Part shown: positions 34,141 to 46,289 of the stretch, in pieces
Position numbering within the stretch: the stretch's first letter is position 1
How the letters are laid out: every line of letters begins with the position of its first letter
Assembly (NCBI RefSeq): GCF_020520425.1
Contig: NC_079490.1
Location: forward strand, 41,610,723-41,674,722
Length of the DNA: 64,000 nucleotides
Source: Spinacia oleracea
Lineage: Eukaryota; Streptophyta; Magnoliopsida; Caryophyllales; Amaranthaceae
Direction: 5' to 3'
Made by a program: the position numbers and the translations under genes
Notes under the pieces: generated by a model
What the model saw: only the letters and a program-made list of their open reading frames with translations
Databases searched by the model: none
Told to the model about the DNA's origin: nothing

Positions 34141-34964
34141 ATAGGAATAATGGGAACTTGGAATACAAGAGATAAATAGGATTAGGGAAGAGCTGTAATA
34201 GAGGACCATTAGAGATCTCAAATACTCACTTGAAACTAACATAACTTCGCCTGCTCTATCTTTTGTTGTTCAAAGTTATTGAGAAACAATATGTCTTGAC
34301 AAATTATTAAATGTATTATTTAACGTTCCTTAAATATGTGCATGAGTTTTTCTGAATGATTGATTAAGGTAGAGTTGTGGCACTCAGCTTTCGCTGACGT
34401 GTGTATTTCTTGTTTGTGTTGTTCTCCTATTTGGGATTGAACCTGCGACGACCCATTTTGTTATGACTATTATCCACAGGTGTTATTGATTTCATAGGTT
34501 GCTTCGAATGAGGATGGTGATTATAGAAGTAAATGTACTATAAAGTGGGTTCTCAATCGTAAATTTCTAATAGTTAATTTAATTTATAAGTTTTATATGA
34601 TTGTCAAGTTTTAATTCAGTTAACGCAAAGAGATTTTGTAACTTTAATTATCCTTTATCGATCTTGAGGTTTGTAGCCTTGCATTTGCTCTTAGGTAAAT
34701 GCGGCAGTGATACTCCGATTCGCTGTTATTGCTTCCGCTTATGTTTAAGAACACACAGGTTTATTGGTGTTATTGGTGTTGTTGAATGTAACATGTTTTT
34801 AAATATCTCATTTTTGGGTTTTGTTCAATTTACAAAGGGAACTCTGCCGAATTTTATACTTAACGTTTTATCATTTTAAACTAATATTTAATATGGTCTA
34901 GAAACGGGGTATTACAAAACCCCTTAAAATGAGCCCACACTTGAGGTTTTTTCCTCTAGTGAGA

Positions 34965-36788
34965 CATGGTTCGATCAATGATGGGTCAGGCCGTACTTCC
35001 AATAGAATTTTGGGGACATGCATTAAACATAGCTGCACTCACACTAAATAAAGCTCCGTATAAAGCTGTCGAAAAGACTCCATATGAGTTATGGGTTGGA
35101 AATCCTCCAAATGTGTCTTTTCCAAAGATTTGGGGTTGTGAGGTATAGGTTAAACGATTAATTTCAGATAAACTACAACCGAAATCGGACAAATGTATCC
35201 TTGTGGGCTACCTAAAGGAAACAAAGGGATATTACTTCTACAATACATTTGAGAACAAGGTGTTTGTTGCTCAAGATGGTATCTTTTTGGAAAGAGATCA
35301 CGTTTCCAAAATGACAAGTGGGAGAAAAGTAGACCTTGAAGAAATTCGAGTCGAACAACAAACTCTAGAGAATGCTCAAGATGCCATTCAGGTTGAAACT
35401 CAGAGATCTTTAGAAGTATCTGGTGAGAATCAAGAACCAACAAGAAATGTAACCCCGCGTAGATCGCAGAGATATAGGTCTCAACCAGAAAGATACATAG
35501 TTATTTTGACGAATGAGAGCCATGAAATTCTATTGCTGGATAGCGATGAACCTGCGACTTACAAACAAGCTATGACGAGCCCTAGCTCCAAGCAATGGCA
35601 AGAAGCCATGCAATCTGAATTAGACTCCATGTCTGAAAACCAAGTTTGGGATTTGGTCGATTTGCCAGATGGCTACCAAGCCATAGGAAGCAAATGGGTT
35701 TTCAAACTGAAAAAGGACAAGGATGGGAAACTAGAAGTTTTCAAAGCTAGATTGGTTGCAAAAGGATACACGCAAGTCCATGGTGTGGATTATAATGAAA
35801 CCTTTCCACCAGTTGCAATGCTAAAGTCTATTCGGATAATGTTAACAATCGTTGCATATTACGATTACGAAATATGGCAGATGGATGTCAAAATCGCTTT
35901 CTTAAACGATGTTTTAACAGAAACTGTGTTTATGACACATCCTGAGGGTTTTGAGGATCCAAAGAATGCTAAAAAGGTATGCAAGATTAAGAAATCCATT
36001 TATGGATTGGAACAAGCATTAAGGAGCTAGAATATACGTTTTGATGAAGCAGTCAGTGACTTTGGCTTCGTCAAGAACGCAGACGAATCTTGTGTATTCA
36101 AGAAAGTAAGTGGGAGCAAAAATTCTTTTCTAGTATTATATGTCGACGACATATTACTTATCGGAACTGAAATTCCTATGTTGAACTCTGTCAAGATTTG
36201 GCTTGGGAAATGTTTTTCGATGAAGGATCTAGGAGAAGCACAATACATAATGGGCGTCAAGATCTACAGAGATAGATCTAAAAGGATGATTGGACTTAGT
36301 CAAAGCACTTATATTAATAAGGTGCTTGAAAGGTTCAATATGGCTGACTCAAAGCGAGGCTACCTACCCATGTCCCATGGAATGACTCTAAGAAAGACTC
36401 AATGCCCAAAAACATTGGATGAGCGTAGACGAATGAGTGGGATTACATATGCATCATTGATTGGTTCAATAATGTATGTTATGATATGTACACGCCTGAA
36501 TGTTGTGTACGCACTCAGTGCTACGAGCTGATACCAATAAGACCCAGGAGAGGCACATTGGGATGCTGCCAAGAATATTCTGAAGTCCTTGAAAAGGCAC
36601 AAAGATGATTTCCTGGTCTATGGTGGAGATGATGAATTAATTTTTAAAGTCTATACGGACGCAAGTTTCCAAACCGAAAAAGATGATTTCAGATCACAGT
36701 CTGGGTTTTTCTTATGCCTCAACAGAGGTGCAGTAAGCTGGAAAAATGCTAAACAGAGCACCATTGCGGATTCTACAACTGAAGCGGA
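34965..36788 (+). pseudogene. pol: Copia integrase end, reverse transcriptase and RNase H start
   Basis: Begins with the integrase C-half (MVRSMMGQAVLPIEFWGHAL and NKAPYKAVEKTPYELWVG). RT follows with QVWDLVDLPDGYQAIGSKWV, KARLVAKGYTQVHGVDYNET and QMDVKIAFLND, then YVDDILL at about 36140. RNase H starts KVYTDASFQTEKDDFRSQSG near 36640 and runs to STTEA at the hAT insertion. Stops or frame changes occur near 35146, 36028 and 36529. Typical single-polyprotein copia order, inactive. Confidence 0.9.
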
Positions 36789-37535
36789 CAGTGGCGGAAC
36801 TAGCCTTGTGCATGGTGGGTCACAGGACCCACCATTCCTCGGGAAAAACTCAAATGTAATTAGCCTGGATAAAGTATCACATTTATTCTTCTGCTTCAGT
36901 GGTTTCTTACACAATTCCACTATCGTTAACCGTCCCAGCCGGAACCTGGGTTCGACTCATCAATACTTGCATCTTTTTGCTACTTTTTATTAACCTCTCT
37001 TATTCACTCCGTATGTCTTGCTCATTGGGTAGTTTGGTTTGATTGTAATATCAACATTGTACGGTTGTACCCCTTATTTTTTCCTCTCTTTTTTTTTTTG
37101 TGCTGCAAAACCTTTAAAAAGTAAATAGGTTTATGGTGAACTATGTTTTTCGTATCAAATTATATATACCACGAGTTTAATTTAAACAATGTATATGATT
37201 TTAGGTTACATTAATATGCTTCGGATTATTTTTTTACACAAACTAAAATTGAGAGGGCGTCAAAATAGTGTATTGAATATGAACTACCAAGTTTTAAATC
37301 ATGGGATTGACCGTATGACCGTAGGACTTGGATATGTATCCCTTGGAAAGAGTATCGAAAGACATACCGATATACCATAATATCGATATGACAAGAAATA
37401 TAAAGTGTAAAAATAAAAACCATGTATTATGTGAATTTTCTATGATGTTCACTCTGTTTGTATGTTTATTTTTGTTTTTGTTTAATACGCGGTTTATTGT
37501 GACCTACCATTCCTAAAATTCTGGATCCGCCACTG
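36789..37535. mobile_element. Small non-autonomous hAT element
   Basis: A 747-bp insertion with ends CAGTGGCGGAACTAG and CTGGATCCGCCACTG (inverted, about 12 of 15 matching). It is flanked by a perfect 8-bp duplication GAAGCGGA (36781-36788 and 37536-37543). The 8-bp duplication and CAGTG end are hAT features. Removing it rejoins the copia RNase H reading TEAEYIAAHEEEKEA. No transposase is present. Confidence 0.92.
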
Positions 37536-37612
37536 GAAGCGGAGTACATTGCTGCGCATGAAGAAGAAAAGGAAGCTATTTGGCTAAAGAACTTAATAGG
37601 TGAACTATTGTG
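37536..37612 (+). pseudogene. pol: Copia RNase H C-terminal end
   Basis: Encodes EAEYIAAHEEEKEAIWLKNL and a few more residues before TGA at 37610-37612. This is the end of the RNase H domain cut by the hAT insertion. It includes the conserved 'EAEY.A' block. Confidence 0.88.
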
Positions 37613-38135
37613 ACGAATACAAACCAAGAGTAACCAGATAATCAATGAGAATTTAATACAACAATGACACTAACCAAATAATCAATGACTAAATTTAATA
37701 CAACAATGACAGTAACCAAATAATCAATGACAGTATATCCAAATGACATATTGTAGCCATATATACGATCAATCCAATTCAAGATCTAACCATTGTGAAA
37801 ATCATAATAGAGTTGAAAATGCATGAATTTACACAAGTGATGTTGAATCATAAAGAATTTGTTGAAATTTACAATTGTACTAGAATTCTTACCTCATCCA
37901 CAAAATTAAAAGCTCAAATGATGCAAAGAAATCAAGAAGAATGTGATTTAGTTAAATGGGTTAAACTAGAAAAGGATGAAATTAGTGGTATAGAGGAAAA
38001 TGGAGAGAGAGTGGAAGATGATGGAGAAGGAAAATGCAGAGGGGAAGAGCTTGAAGATGACAGAGGTTGAAGATGATGGAGGTTGAAGTTGATTTCTTTT
38101 AATTTACTTTTTTTTTTGCTGGGTTTGGGCAAAAG
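37613..38135. other. Unassigned sequence with short direct repeats
   Basis: Between copia and Athila. At 37625-37735 a unit of about 52 bp (TAACCAAATAATCAATGA followed by TTTAATACAACAATGACA) is present two to three times. The rest is AT-rich, then purine-rich (GGAAGATGATGGAGAAGG near 38010). No gene is recognised. Confidence 0.5.
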
Positions 38136-38136
38136 T

Positions 38137-38157
38137 CATCGCTGGTTACCAGCGATG
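38137..38157. repeat. 21-bp palindrome
   Basis: Arms CATCGCTGGT and ACCAGCGATG around a single central T. It marks the left boundary of the Athila coding sequence, so it may be the end of an unrecognised inserted element. Confidence 0.6.
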
Positions 38158-40204
38158 TAGCACACCTCAGCACTACACTCCTCATTTAGAGCCACTCTCT
38201 CTACACTACCAAGATCCCTTTTCTTAGTGATTAATTCCGTTAAATATTTTGCATACATAGGAATCTGAGATATAAAATCAGTGAAAGGAATCGTTACCTC
38301 AAGATTCTTTACCATAGCCAAGAACTTACCGAACTGTTGATCAACCTTTGTTTTTTGCATTCGGTGAGGAAATGGTAGTGTAGGTGCAAAAGGGGGAAAA
38401 TCAGTAACCTTCTCCATTCCGCTTTCCTTCTTATATATTTCAATCTCAATCAAAGTAGTAACACCCGGGGTTTCAACCCCTACATCCACAATCTTCCTTT
38501 CAACATATGCCTCTTCACTAGACTGATCATCACCCCCTGACTTATTTTGTCGATGAGGAAATTGCAATTGGGGAACAAAAGGGGGCGAATCATTAGTAAC
38601 CTTCTCCTTGACTCTTTCCTTCTTCCTTTTAGCCTCCTCTCTCCCCTTTTCAAGATCCACAAAATCAGTAGGTACCGAGAGGGCATCATAGGTAGTACCA
38701 CTTCGAAGAGCAATGGCACAAGCACTCTCTGTAGTGCGATCTTGAGACGGAGTAGATTGCCCTGGAAGTTTACCCGGTTGCCTTTTTGACAAAGTATCAG
38801 CGAGTGGAGCAACTTGATTCTACAACATTCTATTTTGATTCTTCAACTCTTTTATACTTTAATCGTGATTCTTTTGAGCAATCTCTGAGATCTTTTTCAT
38901 ATTCGCTACGAGCTCATACAAATCACTCATGTTAGGCTCTGAAGTAGCATTCCTCTAAGGAGGGTGTTATTGATAGCCTTGTTGAGGAAGTCTATTAAAC
39001 CCCGGGGTAGTATTGTGAGGTACCCCTTGCTGTAATGGAGGCCTAGATATGTGTGAATGTGGTGGCTGGAGTTGAGGTTGTGACCATTGTTGTTGGGGTT
39101 GGGGATTCTGAACATTGTTGCTCCGATATGAGAAATTAGGATGATTCTTACAACCCGGATTATATGAGTTGGAATATGGGTCATTGGGTTGCCTCTGTTG
39201 AAAATCATTCACTAGCTCCATTTGCGTGGAATCCTGCAGACTATAAGAGCACTCATGACCAAAATGACCTTGGATGCCACAAACATAGCAGTAAGAAGTT
39301 GTCACTGGAGCTACACTAGACATAACATTGATACTCGATGGGGAGTACCAGACTGAGGAGCCTTCAAATAATCGATCTTTAAGTTCAAGGCTGCCACTTG
39401 TGAGGATAATAGAGAATAAGCATCAAGGTCCATGTTGCCCCTTTTAGACGTGGTTCTGGTTGTGCTATAATGATTAGTAACAAGATTGCAACAGAATCAA
39501 CCGTGTTCTTTGTTTCATCTTGCAAACCATGGTAGAAAATATGAACCAAGAACCATTTTTCAATATTGTGATGCGGACACGACCCGCTGCAATGCCTTGA
39601 ATCTATCCCAGGTTTCTCGGAGTGACTCTCCAGGTTCTTGCGTGAATGTAGTCAACTTGTGCCTTATTTCAACAATCTTGGTGGGTGGAAAGAATTCTTT
39701 CACAAAGGCCTGTGAAATAGCACTACACTTTGTCTCCTAGACATTGTTCAACCATGTTTGAGCCTTATCACGAAGGTTAAAACCGAAAAACATAACTTTC
39801 AATTGGTCTTGAGTGACCCCTTGATGCTTGATAGTACCACACAATTGGTTGAACCTTTGCAGATGGTTAGTGGGTTCCTCAAATGGACGACCACTATATT
39901 GATTATGAGATACCATGGAGATTAGAGCGGACTTGATCTCAAAGTTGGTTGCCTCAATAGTTGGCATTGTGAGCCTAGTCGGAACACTGCTCGAGGAAGG
40001 CACCCCATATGATTTCAGGGATTTAGACAACGTGTGACTCAGTGGAGTCTGTGAGTCTTGAGACCCTGACTGCTTCTTCTTATGTTGTTTCTTTTTGAGT
40101 TGTCGAAGAGTCTTACCAAGATCGGGATCCGGAGGAACCAAGGTACCCGTTCTAGCAGACTTGGGCATAAACAACACAAGAGAACGCAGTGAAATTTGCC
40201 TCAA
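38158..40204 (-). pseudogene. gag: Athila-type gag with zinc knuckle (minus strand)
   Basis: Read on the minus strand from 40204. The capsid region has NFEIKSALISMVSHNQYSGR, EEPTNHLQRFNQLC and LRDKAQTWLNNV (the Athila 'N.Y.G...E.P..HL..F' pattern), then several frame breaks in 39330-39740. A CCHC finger CYVCGIQGHFGHEC lies at about 39281-39240. The frame 38792-38136 has CAIALRSGTTYD and PFPHRMQKTKVDQQFGKFL, the linker toward protease. Pol is missing because the element is cut at 38137. Inactive. Confidence 0.82.
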
Positions 40205-40278
40205 TTGGAACTAAAAGTTTCAATGAGACAATAGAAACAGTTTAAATAATCAAACTAAAACTAATAAAATCTAGCCGT

Positions 40279-40297
40279 CTCCCCGGCAACGGCGCCA
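40279..40297 (-). promoter_or_regulatory. Primer-binding site of the Athila element
   Basis: The minus strand reads TGGCGCCGTTGCCGGGGAG, a classic plant retroelement primer-binding site complementary to the 3' end of tRNA-Asp. It lies six bases from the LTR end (TTCATCA), as expected. Confidence 0.85.
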
Positions 40298-40303
40298 AAA
40301 ACT

Positions 40304-41248
40304 TGATGAATTAAAAAGTGATACTGCAACTGCACGGTGTATGTTATTAGCAGATACTTAGAAAATACGGGTCGATCCCACAGAGAGACAAGTTCTATTA
40401 GTTTTTGCCCAATTATGCAAACTATTTCAATAAATGAAAGTTGAATTTGGTTTATAAACTAATAAAACTAAAGCAATAATATAAACGTTGAATTTATCAA
40501 TGAATTAAAGGTATAGGGCATCTTTTCGGTTCACCCTTCTTATATCAATCCAAGAACACAAATCAATTCGACAATGAATAAACTAAGCCGAGTAATTAAA
40601 GTAGATTTGAATCCTACGGTCGGGTTTTAACACTTTCAATCCAACATATGCAGTGCGGTCGCTAACATAATCAGAATTGCCAATTGTACCAAGCCTCTGA
40701 GAATACAATCTTTCAATACTAATTCCTATTAGCTAGATAATCAATCCACGATATTGGCCAATTACATGAATCAACAATTAAGCACGAATCATTTGGAATT
40801 ACTCGAGAATACTCTATAAATAAATAAACTTTAATGCATAAAATCATGTTATAAACATGTCTTCTCTTACTTAGCCCTAGAAAAAAATTACTCGCTCATA
40901 ATTAACAAGCACGAAATAAATAATAAAGAAGAATTTCATAATCAAATGACAAAATAATTTAAGAAACGAAAATAATAAGAATGAAATAAAGAAAAAGAAA
41001 TTCTGAAATTACCTCTAGATTGATGGATATAAACTATCGTTCGACAACGGAAGAGAGAACACAAAAATAAACGTCTTTTCAGAATTCTAGGAAATTAAAA
41101 CATAAGAGAAATAAATTAATTCCCTTGAAGTATTTATATGCTTCCTAAATTCTAAGTTAAACAAATAAAAGAAAATAATTTAGAAAATAAATATTACATA
41201 AGCTATGGTGTGATTGGACGACAATAAGTGACTATACGAGAAGACGAC
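40304..41248 (-). mobile_element. Athila LTR, first part
   Basis: The LTR begins (in plus reading) with TGATGAATTAAAAAGTG right beside the primer-binding site. It runs without genes to the target duplication ACGAC of the solo LTR. The continuation is 43191-43325, so the recovered LTR is about 1.07 kb. Its outer end is not identified because Tat element II abuts it. Confidence 0.7.
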
Positions 41249-43190
41249 TGTAACACCCCCGATTTACTAGCTACTAGAAATAAATAAGAAATAATATATA
41301 ATTGCGGAAGCTTACACCTAGATCGGATGTATCACCGCCACACTTGAACACATTGTCAAGTGCTAAGGCTTACAACTCAAACTATTACAACTTGATTACT
41401 AGGTGATCTATTTACAACTGTACAACTTAAAAGTATTTCATTGTTATAAAAGACTAAACGATAACACTTGAGCTCCTTCAACTTGAAATGCGATCCTTCA
41501 CGGTCAATCTGCTCCAGTCATTTTTGACTGCTCACCATAGAGGACAAATTCCAAAAGGATCGTCGCAGGGCCACCATAAGAAAAAGACATGGCCGCAAAC
41601 ACACATAGCAAATAAACACACACGTCAGCAAATAGCTGAGTAATCACCTGTAACAAAAAGGTACCAATATAGAATAATAAATGCTAATGTAAACAATGTA
41701 GTACGAAAACATTCCAAGTATAGTCCCAAAAGAATATTTAACTCCATATTCTATAGATACTCTAGATCTTTTCATCTGAACCTCAAATATATTGATATAA
41801 TCTTTTCCTCTACTAAACTTAATCAATAGGTGTCATATTTTCTCTTTGTTCTATACCTAGCCTTGGACATGGGTAATTCGAATAATAAACCAACAAGTAT
41901 AAAAACTTGAAACTCTCAATAGCTACTAGAAAGACTCTCTGAGTCAAGGCTACTTTTGGACCAGATCCCACTTTGGAGATATTAAGAAAATAATAAAGAT
42001 TGTATCTTGCTCCTCTACTAATGGTTATCATCTCCTTACCAATATGCCAAGGACTAAGGTCTATAACGTCGAGTCTCAAACCAATAATATTATATTATTC
42101 TCAACCTTTTCTCATGATCAGATCAGCATGATCAATACTTGGCACAAGATATATCCCAAAATAATATAACTCTTTCAGTTCAATAACCCCACGCCTCTAG
42201 GTAATAACTCTAATACCCAAATATATCTTTAATTGATCAATCCCATAATATAATACAATCTAACTCCAAAATTGTTGAACTACAATTTCCAATCGTAATG
42301 TACGCATGTGACCAAGCTTATATTAATAATGTTACCAACCTCACTCTTATTGACTACCAATCAACTCAATACAATAAACAATAACATGTCGAACAAGAAG
42401 TAGAACAACTTACGACACATATAACACAATCAATTAACATCTAAGTAATAATAATACTTTAATTACTTTCCATCATTGCATTAACCAATATAATCAAAGC
42501 CAAATCCATAAACAAGAAAATTATAATCATCCAACTCCAAATCGATAAATAGGAGAGGTAATCAATACAACTCCAAAGGATCGATGTCGCGTGATTACAC
42601 ATAGTAATAATAATTCACACTATACGAATGACTCGAAAAGACTAGGTGTGCGTGATTACAACTAATAATATACACGAACAATTATAAGGGACTAAGCGTG
42701 ATTACCTTTCCGAAATAACATCGAACTAGAACTATGAACCTTCAACGAAACGCACGCACGCGAAGCTATTTCTTATTTGGATTTGTTTGGATAAATTTGT
42801 GGTTGATGACAATCTAATAAGTAAAAGGTAATGAACTTATTTGATCAATCATCCCAAATATTATAGAAAGAGAGTATAGGATATTGTTGTTTAATGAAAG
42901 TAACAATTTGGATGGCTTTGTGTTGGGTGGCGCAAAATTCCAATAGAGCGGAGAAGACTAATAAATTGCAGAGATCAATCTATTAAAATCACGGCTACCC
43001 TCAAATAAAGGGTTTAAGATAGTATTTATACTCTCTCATTTACGAGAGTTCTATTAAAATAAAAAGTAGGTTTTTACTTTTCCAACTATAAACATAACTG
43101 TTTAAATATAGAAAATTGTTTTATAATAAAGATAAATTTATTTTTCTATAAAAAATATTTTGTAAAATCATAAAATATTAGGGTATTACA
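41249..43190 (-). mobile_element. Solo LTR (Tekay-like), inserted in the Athila LTR
   Basis: A 1942-bp insertion with ends TGTAACACCCCCG and GGGTATTACA. It is flanked by a perfect 5-bp duplication ACGAC (41244-41248 and 43191-43195). The block CAGCAAATAGCTGAGTAATC near 41627 corresponds to AATCAGCAAAGCTGAGTAC in the young Tekay LTR, so it is the same broad family in minus orientation. The internal region is absent. Confidence 0.9.
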
Positions 43191-43325
43191 ACGACGATGG
43201 GCACCATCGAGCTAAGACAATGTGTAGAGACAAGCACATAGCTGATGGCCTGCGTTGTGCTCGCCAAAGCCCGTGGCTGCGGGATGGCCGGGGTGTGGGA
43301 AATCCTGCGAGAGCGGAGAAGTACC
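43191..43325 (-). mobile_element. Athila LTR, second part
   Basis: About 135 bp, richer in G and C, between the right target duplication of the solo LTR and the start of Tat element II. It is taken as the remaining part of the Athila LTR, since the solo LTR inserted into it. No gene. Confidence 0.5.
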
Positions 43326-44818
43326 TGTAGACACCTACTTTTGTCCCCATTCCCGAAAGGGAAGGTTCGATGATGAGAACGTAAAATCTCCACTTGGCAA
43401 CGCATCTCCTATAAAATAACGAATCTTAATCACCCTTTCATTTCACCCGAAACCTGCTATTTATAGAAACCTACTATTTATGGAAACCTACTAAAAATTG
43501 TAACTACCGTAATGGGTAGTTGTTAAAAGTGGCAAGTCATAAAAGATAGAAACCTGTCAGAATTAGGTGTTGCACCCCAACATAAATCCTAAATGAGATA
43601 GAAATTGCAAGAGGAATCCTATTCCTAATATGATTCGAAAATAAGAGTTACGTATTAATTAAAATCCTAACGAGCCTAGAGTTCGTAACGGGCCCAGACG
43701 CATTTCGTCATAAAGTTAATATGCGCTAAAAGACTCGGATAAGTCTCAAAGACTCCGTATTCCACGAGTCCAAATCTGACAAGGAAATACGGCCCAAACC
43801 CTATTTTCAACGCCTGGCTCTGGGCGCCGAAATCTTCGGCGCCCAGCCCTGGGCGCTGAAATTACCTGGGTACGTGTTCTCTCCTAATTCTTCTTGGATT
43901 TAGAGCTCTACAATTCTATCTTTCCATGAACTCTTCCCTATAAATACAGCCCCAAATTCGACGTGAACACATCACACAATTTATATTCTGAGTATTGACT
44001 CCAACCCCTAAGCCTAAGCGTCACGCTGCGAAATTGATCCCGCGTTTTGTCGCAATCGATCCAAAAATCGAACAGAACGTATCCTGTCCCTTGTAGCTGA
44101 AGAATTAAGCCCGGAAACTTGAGATTCGTTAAATAAAAGGAGAAATAGCAAAGCCAAAGTGGTTAGTTTTCTGAGAACCATGACGCACCTCTCAAGGGTG
44201 CGTCGTAATATGTCCCTTCGCATGATATTAATCGCTTTCCTCGCCCTTTTATAAAACTGTTAAACTATTAAACCTGATTGTTCTATCACGCCTAATAAAG
44301 ATAATATCTTGGGAAATTGAACTATCATGCTAGGTCCCTTAAATCAATCTAAACAAGATAATCACGATCGATCTAGTATTATGTGTTGCATATTATTAAA
44401 ATCAATTCAGATTAGTTTAATAATTAACGCATGTCCCTTCAATTATTTATGCTGAGCTAGTAAGGATATCCTGCATCTGGAGTTATCGAAGAGCGAGTAC
44501 TCCTCTCGGTAGTTACAGTCCCCCGAACCCTCAATCTCTACCCTGCGGGTGTACGTTGAGCGATCCCCACACCAGGGATCACAAGGGAACCTATGGCTGT
44601 CGTGGTCAAATATAATTACACTCCCTTTATGTCACGATAACCGGGTTTTGTCAGTTTTTCTCATTGTCGTTAAAAACTGAATGGCGACTCCTATATTACT
44701 AGTCAATTGGGTGTAAACTCACAGGAAATCAAATTACACTTGATTTGACAAAAAGAAGCGTCACACCCACGAGGGACGAGGTCACGCATTAGCCTCGTGC
44801 TTTTTCGATCCCCTCACA
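43326..44818 (+). mobile_element. 5' LTR of Tat element II
   Basis: Starts TGTAGACACCTACTTTTGTC and ends CCCCTCACA, 1493 bp. The first ten bases equal those of the Tat I LTR, so the families are related. A TATA box TATAAATA is at 43939-43946. Just upstream (43808-43862) are GC-rich inverted motifs with GGCGCC and CCCTGGGCG. No coding sequence. Confidence 0.85.
43939..43946 (+). promoter_or_regulatory. TATA box of the Tat II LTR
   Basis: TATAAATA followed by CAGCCCCAAATTC, about 610 bp into the LTR. The context (TATA box, then a short C/A-rich stretch with the likely transcription start) matches the two Tat I LTRs. Confidence 0.6.
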
Positions 44819-44819
44819 G

Positions 44820-44837
44820 TGGCGACTCCACTGGGGA
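44820..44837 (+). promoter_or_regulatory. Probable primer-binding site of Tat element II
   Basis: TGGCGACTCCACTGGGGA lies one base after the LTR end CA. It starts with the TGG expected for pairing with tRNA CCA. I do not assign the tRNA with confidence. Confidence 0.65.
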
Positions 44838-45597
44838 TAGTGACGGAAATACTCGTGCTCGTAGGTAATCAAAATAGCCGAAGGGTGAAACGATCCTACC
44901 CCGCGTTTATTTCCCCATCAAGTTGGGACGATCTGAAAATCAGCATATTAATGTGAACGGGCAGAACCGCATAACGAATCTTGGCTCCCTTAGGGAGTTG
45001 GGACTAAGGATACCCATCGCCAACCGGGGGGTGCATACGCTTCGAATGTTGTCCACTCGGCACTTTCGCTAGTAGTACACCCGTCCCAAACCCAATCGCT
45101 CGCCCACTAGGTCCCTCTCATTGGTGCATGCCCCCTTGGCTTACATCGTGATTGGCCTCTTGGGCGAAATTCGTCTGTTGAAGGCACTACCTCGACCGGG
45201 GCATGTGTTGGATCTACGATATAAGCGGTACCAAGCCGGCGCAAATACTACCCATAGAAGCCTATCATAAACTACATGACATATTATTATCTTGCCTCAT
45301 GATGTAATGTTAGTTATGTGTAGCGAAATACGTGATTGTGTGTGACAAATAATGCTAGAAAACCAACGACCTTAAAAATTGCCCAAACATTCATAAACCA
45401 ATTGGCCAAAGAGTTATACCAAGATACGTGTTCCGCAAACCCGAACTATCGCCACAAAAATAAGCGACGCTCGGGATGTCCCGTAACGAATCCCACAAAC
45501 GTTGCACAACGCGTAAAGGACGTTATTAGGCAAGCACGCAAAATCAAAGTCGCATAAACAAAAAGTATACACAAACAAGAAACGAGAATCAGCTAGG

Positions 45598-45700
45598 GAT
45601 GCATTTTCAACGCCCCTGGCTGGGCGCCAATATTTCTCACGCCCTTCGCTGGGCGCTGAAGTTGCTGCCTGGCCTTTTGGTCAGGCGCAGCAGCCTGGGT
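45598..45700. repeat. CGCCC...GGGCG palindromic motifs, leader copy
   Basis: Repeated inverted motifs CGCCCCTGGCTGGGCG and CGCCCTTCGCTGGGCG separated by short AT spacers. The same kind of motif occurs in the LTR (43808-43862) and after pol (62683-62772). Confidence 0.8.
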
Positions 45701-46289
45701 GCCCGCGTAAAAAAAATATACGTAGCAAAAAAAAAATCGTAAAAATTGCTGCAAGGGCGTATGAAAAGGCACTCGATTCTAAAAGCGACTAAAAAATAAA
45801 AATAAATAACTCTTTGTGTCGTTGTTAGGCCTCCTACGAAGACAATGCTCGGCACCAAAATCGAGCATGCTAATAACTATAAATGTCACACGGGCAAAGA
45901 TTTTCGAAAATTTAAAGAGTTCAAAGTGCACACATAGTAGTCCAAATATACTAGTCCGACTTAAGGGTAATCATAAAATGTCTAAAAATCGACTCATGAA
46001 ATAAACTAATGTGTCTCCTACTCCACAACAATAATGCAGGGCCCCTGAATACCTACCCGTGATAGCCATCAAGGATCGCAATGGAAGTAGCATATCCCGA
46101 ACATCTATTCCTAGAGGTCGCACAAACCCAAGAGATGCATCCTCTGGAACACGACCCTCTACGTTCTCAAAGGCCACTCGCCTCAAAGAACCATGCCATG
46201 CCAACAGCGCTCCCCAACTCACATGCTTTCGGGCTATTGTTTGGGTTAGAAAAGAAAACAGCAAGGAACGAAACAGAAATTACAAACTT

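Larger units (their letters stand above)
30359..34916 (+). mobile_element. Tekay-type solo LTR inside the CACTA, itself interrupted
   Basis: Ends TGTGATACCCCG and CGGGGTATTACA are inverted to each other, as in Tekay/Del LTRs. The flanks are AAACA (30354-30358) and AAACC (34917-34921), a 5-bp duplication with one change. It contains a GC-rich promoter-like zone (32580-32950) and the CTCAGCTTTCGCTGACGTG block near 34383. The young Tekay LTR has the matching CTCAGCTTTGCTGATTACGTG on its minus strand. Without the Mutator-like insertion it would be about 2.8 kb, close to 2931 bp. No internal genes are present. Confidence 0.8.
26011..34961 (+). mobile_element. CACTA (En/Spm-type) transposon carrying host gene fragments
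   Basis: Both ends carry the inverted repeat CACTAGAGGAAAAA (26011-26024; reverse complement ending at 34961). The flanking 3-bp duplication is AGA (26008-26010 and 34962-34964), the rule for this superfamily. The element splits a copia integrase gene that continues on both sides. No transposase is recognisable, so it is non-autonomous. Of its 8951 bp, about 4.56 kb is a later solo LTR with its own insertion, leaving about 4.4 kb of CACTA sequence. Strand is arbitrary. Confidence 0.92.
24966..37612 (+). mobile_element. Ty1/copia element, 5'-truncated, split by CACTA and hAT insertions
   Basis: Copia-order domains are read on the plus strand: gag zinc knuckle, protease, integrase, reverse transcriptase, RNase H. 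The left side begins inside gag directly after the Tat LTR, so the 5' LTR and most of gag are missing. No clear 3' LTR follows 37612. The coding parts are 24966-26010, 34965-36788 and 37544-37612. The two insertions are flanked by target duplications. Confidence 0.9.

Noticed and set aside
45336..45557. Small plus-strand frame in the Tat II leader
   Set aside because: No gag or zinc-finger pattern, and no support beyond being open.
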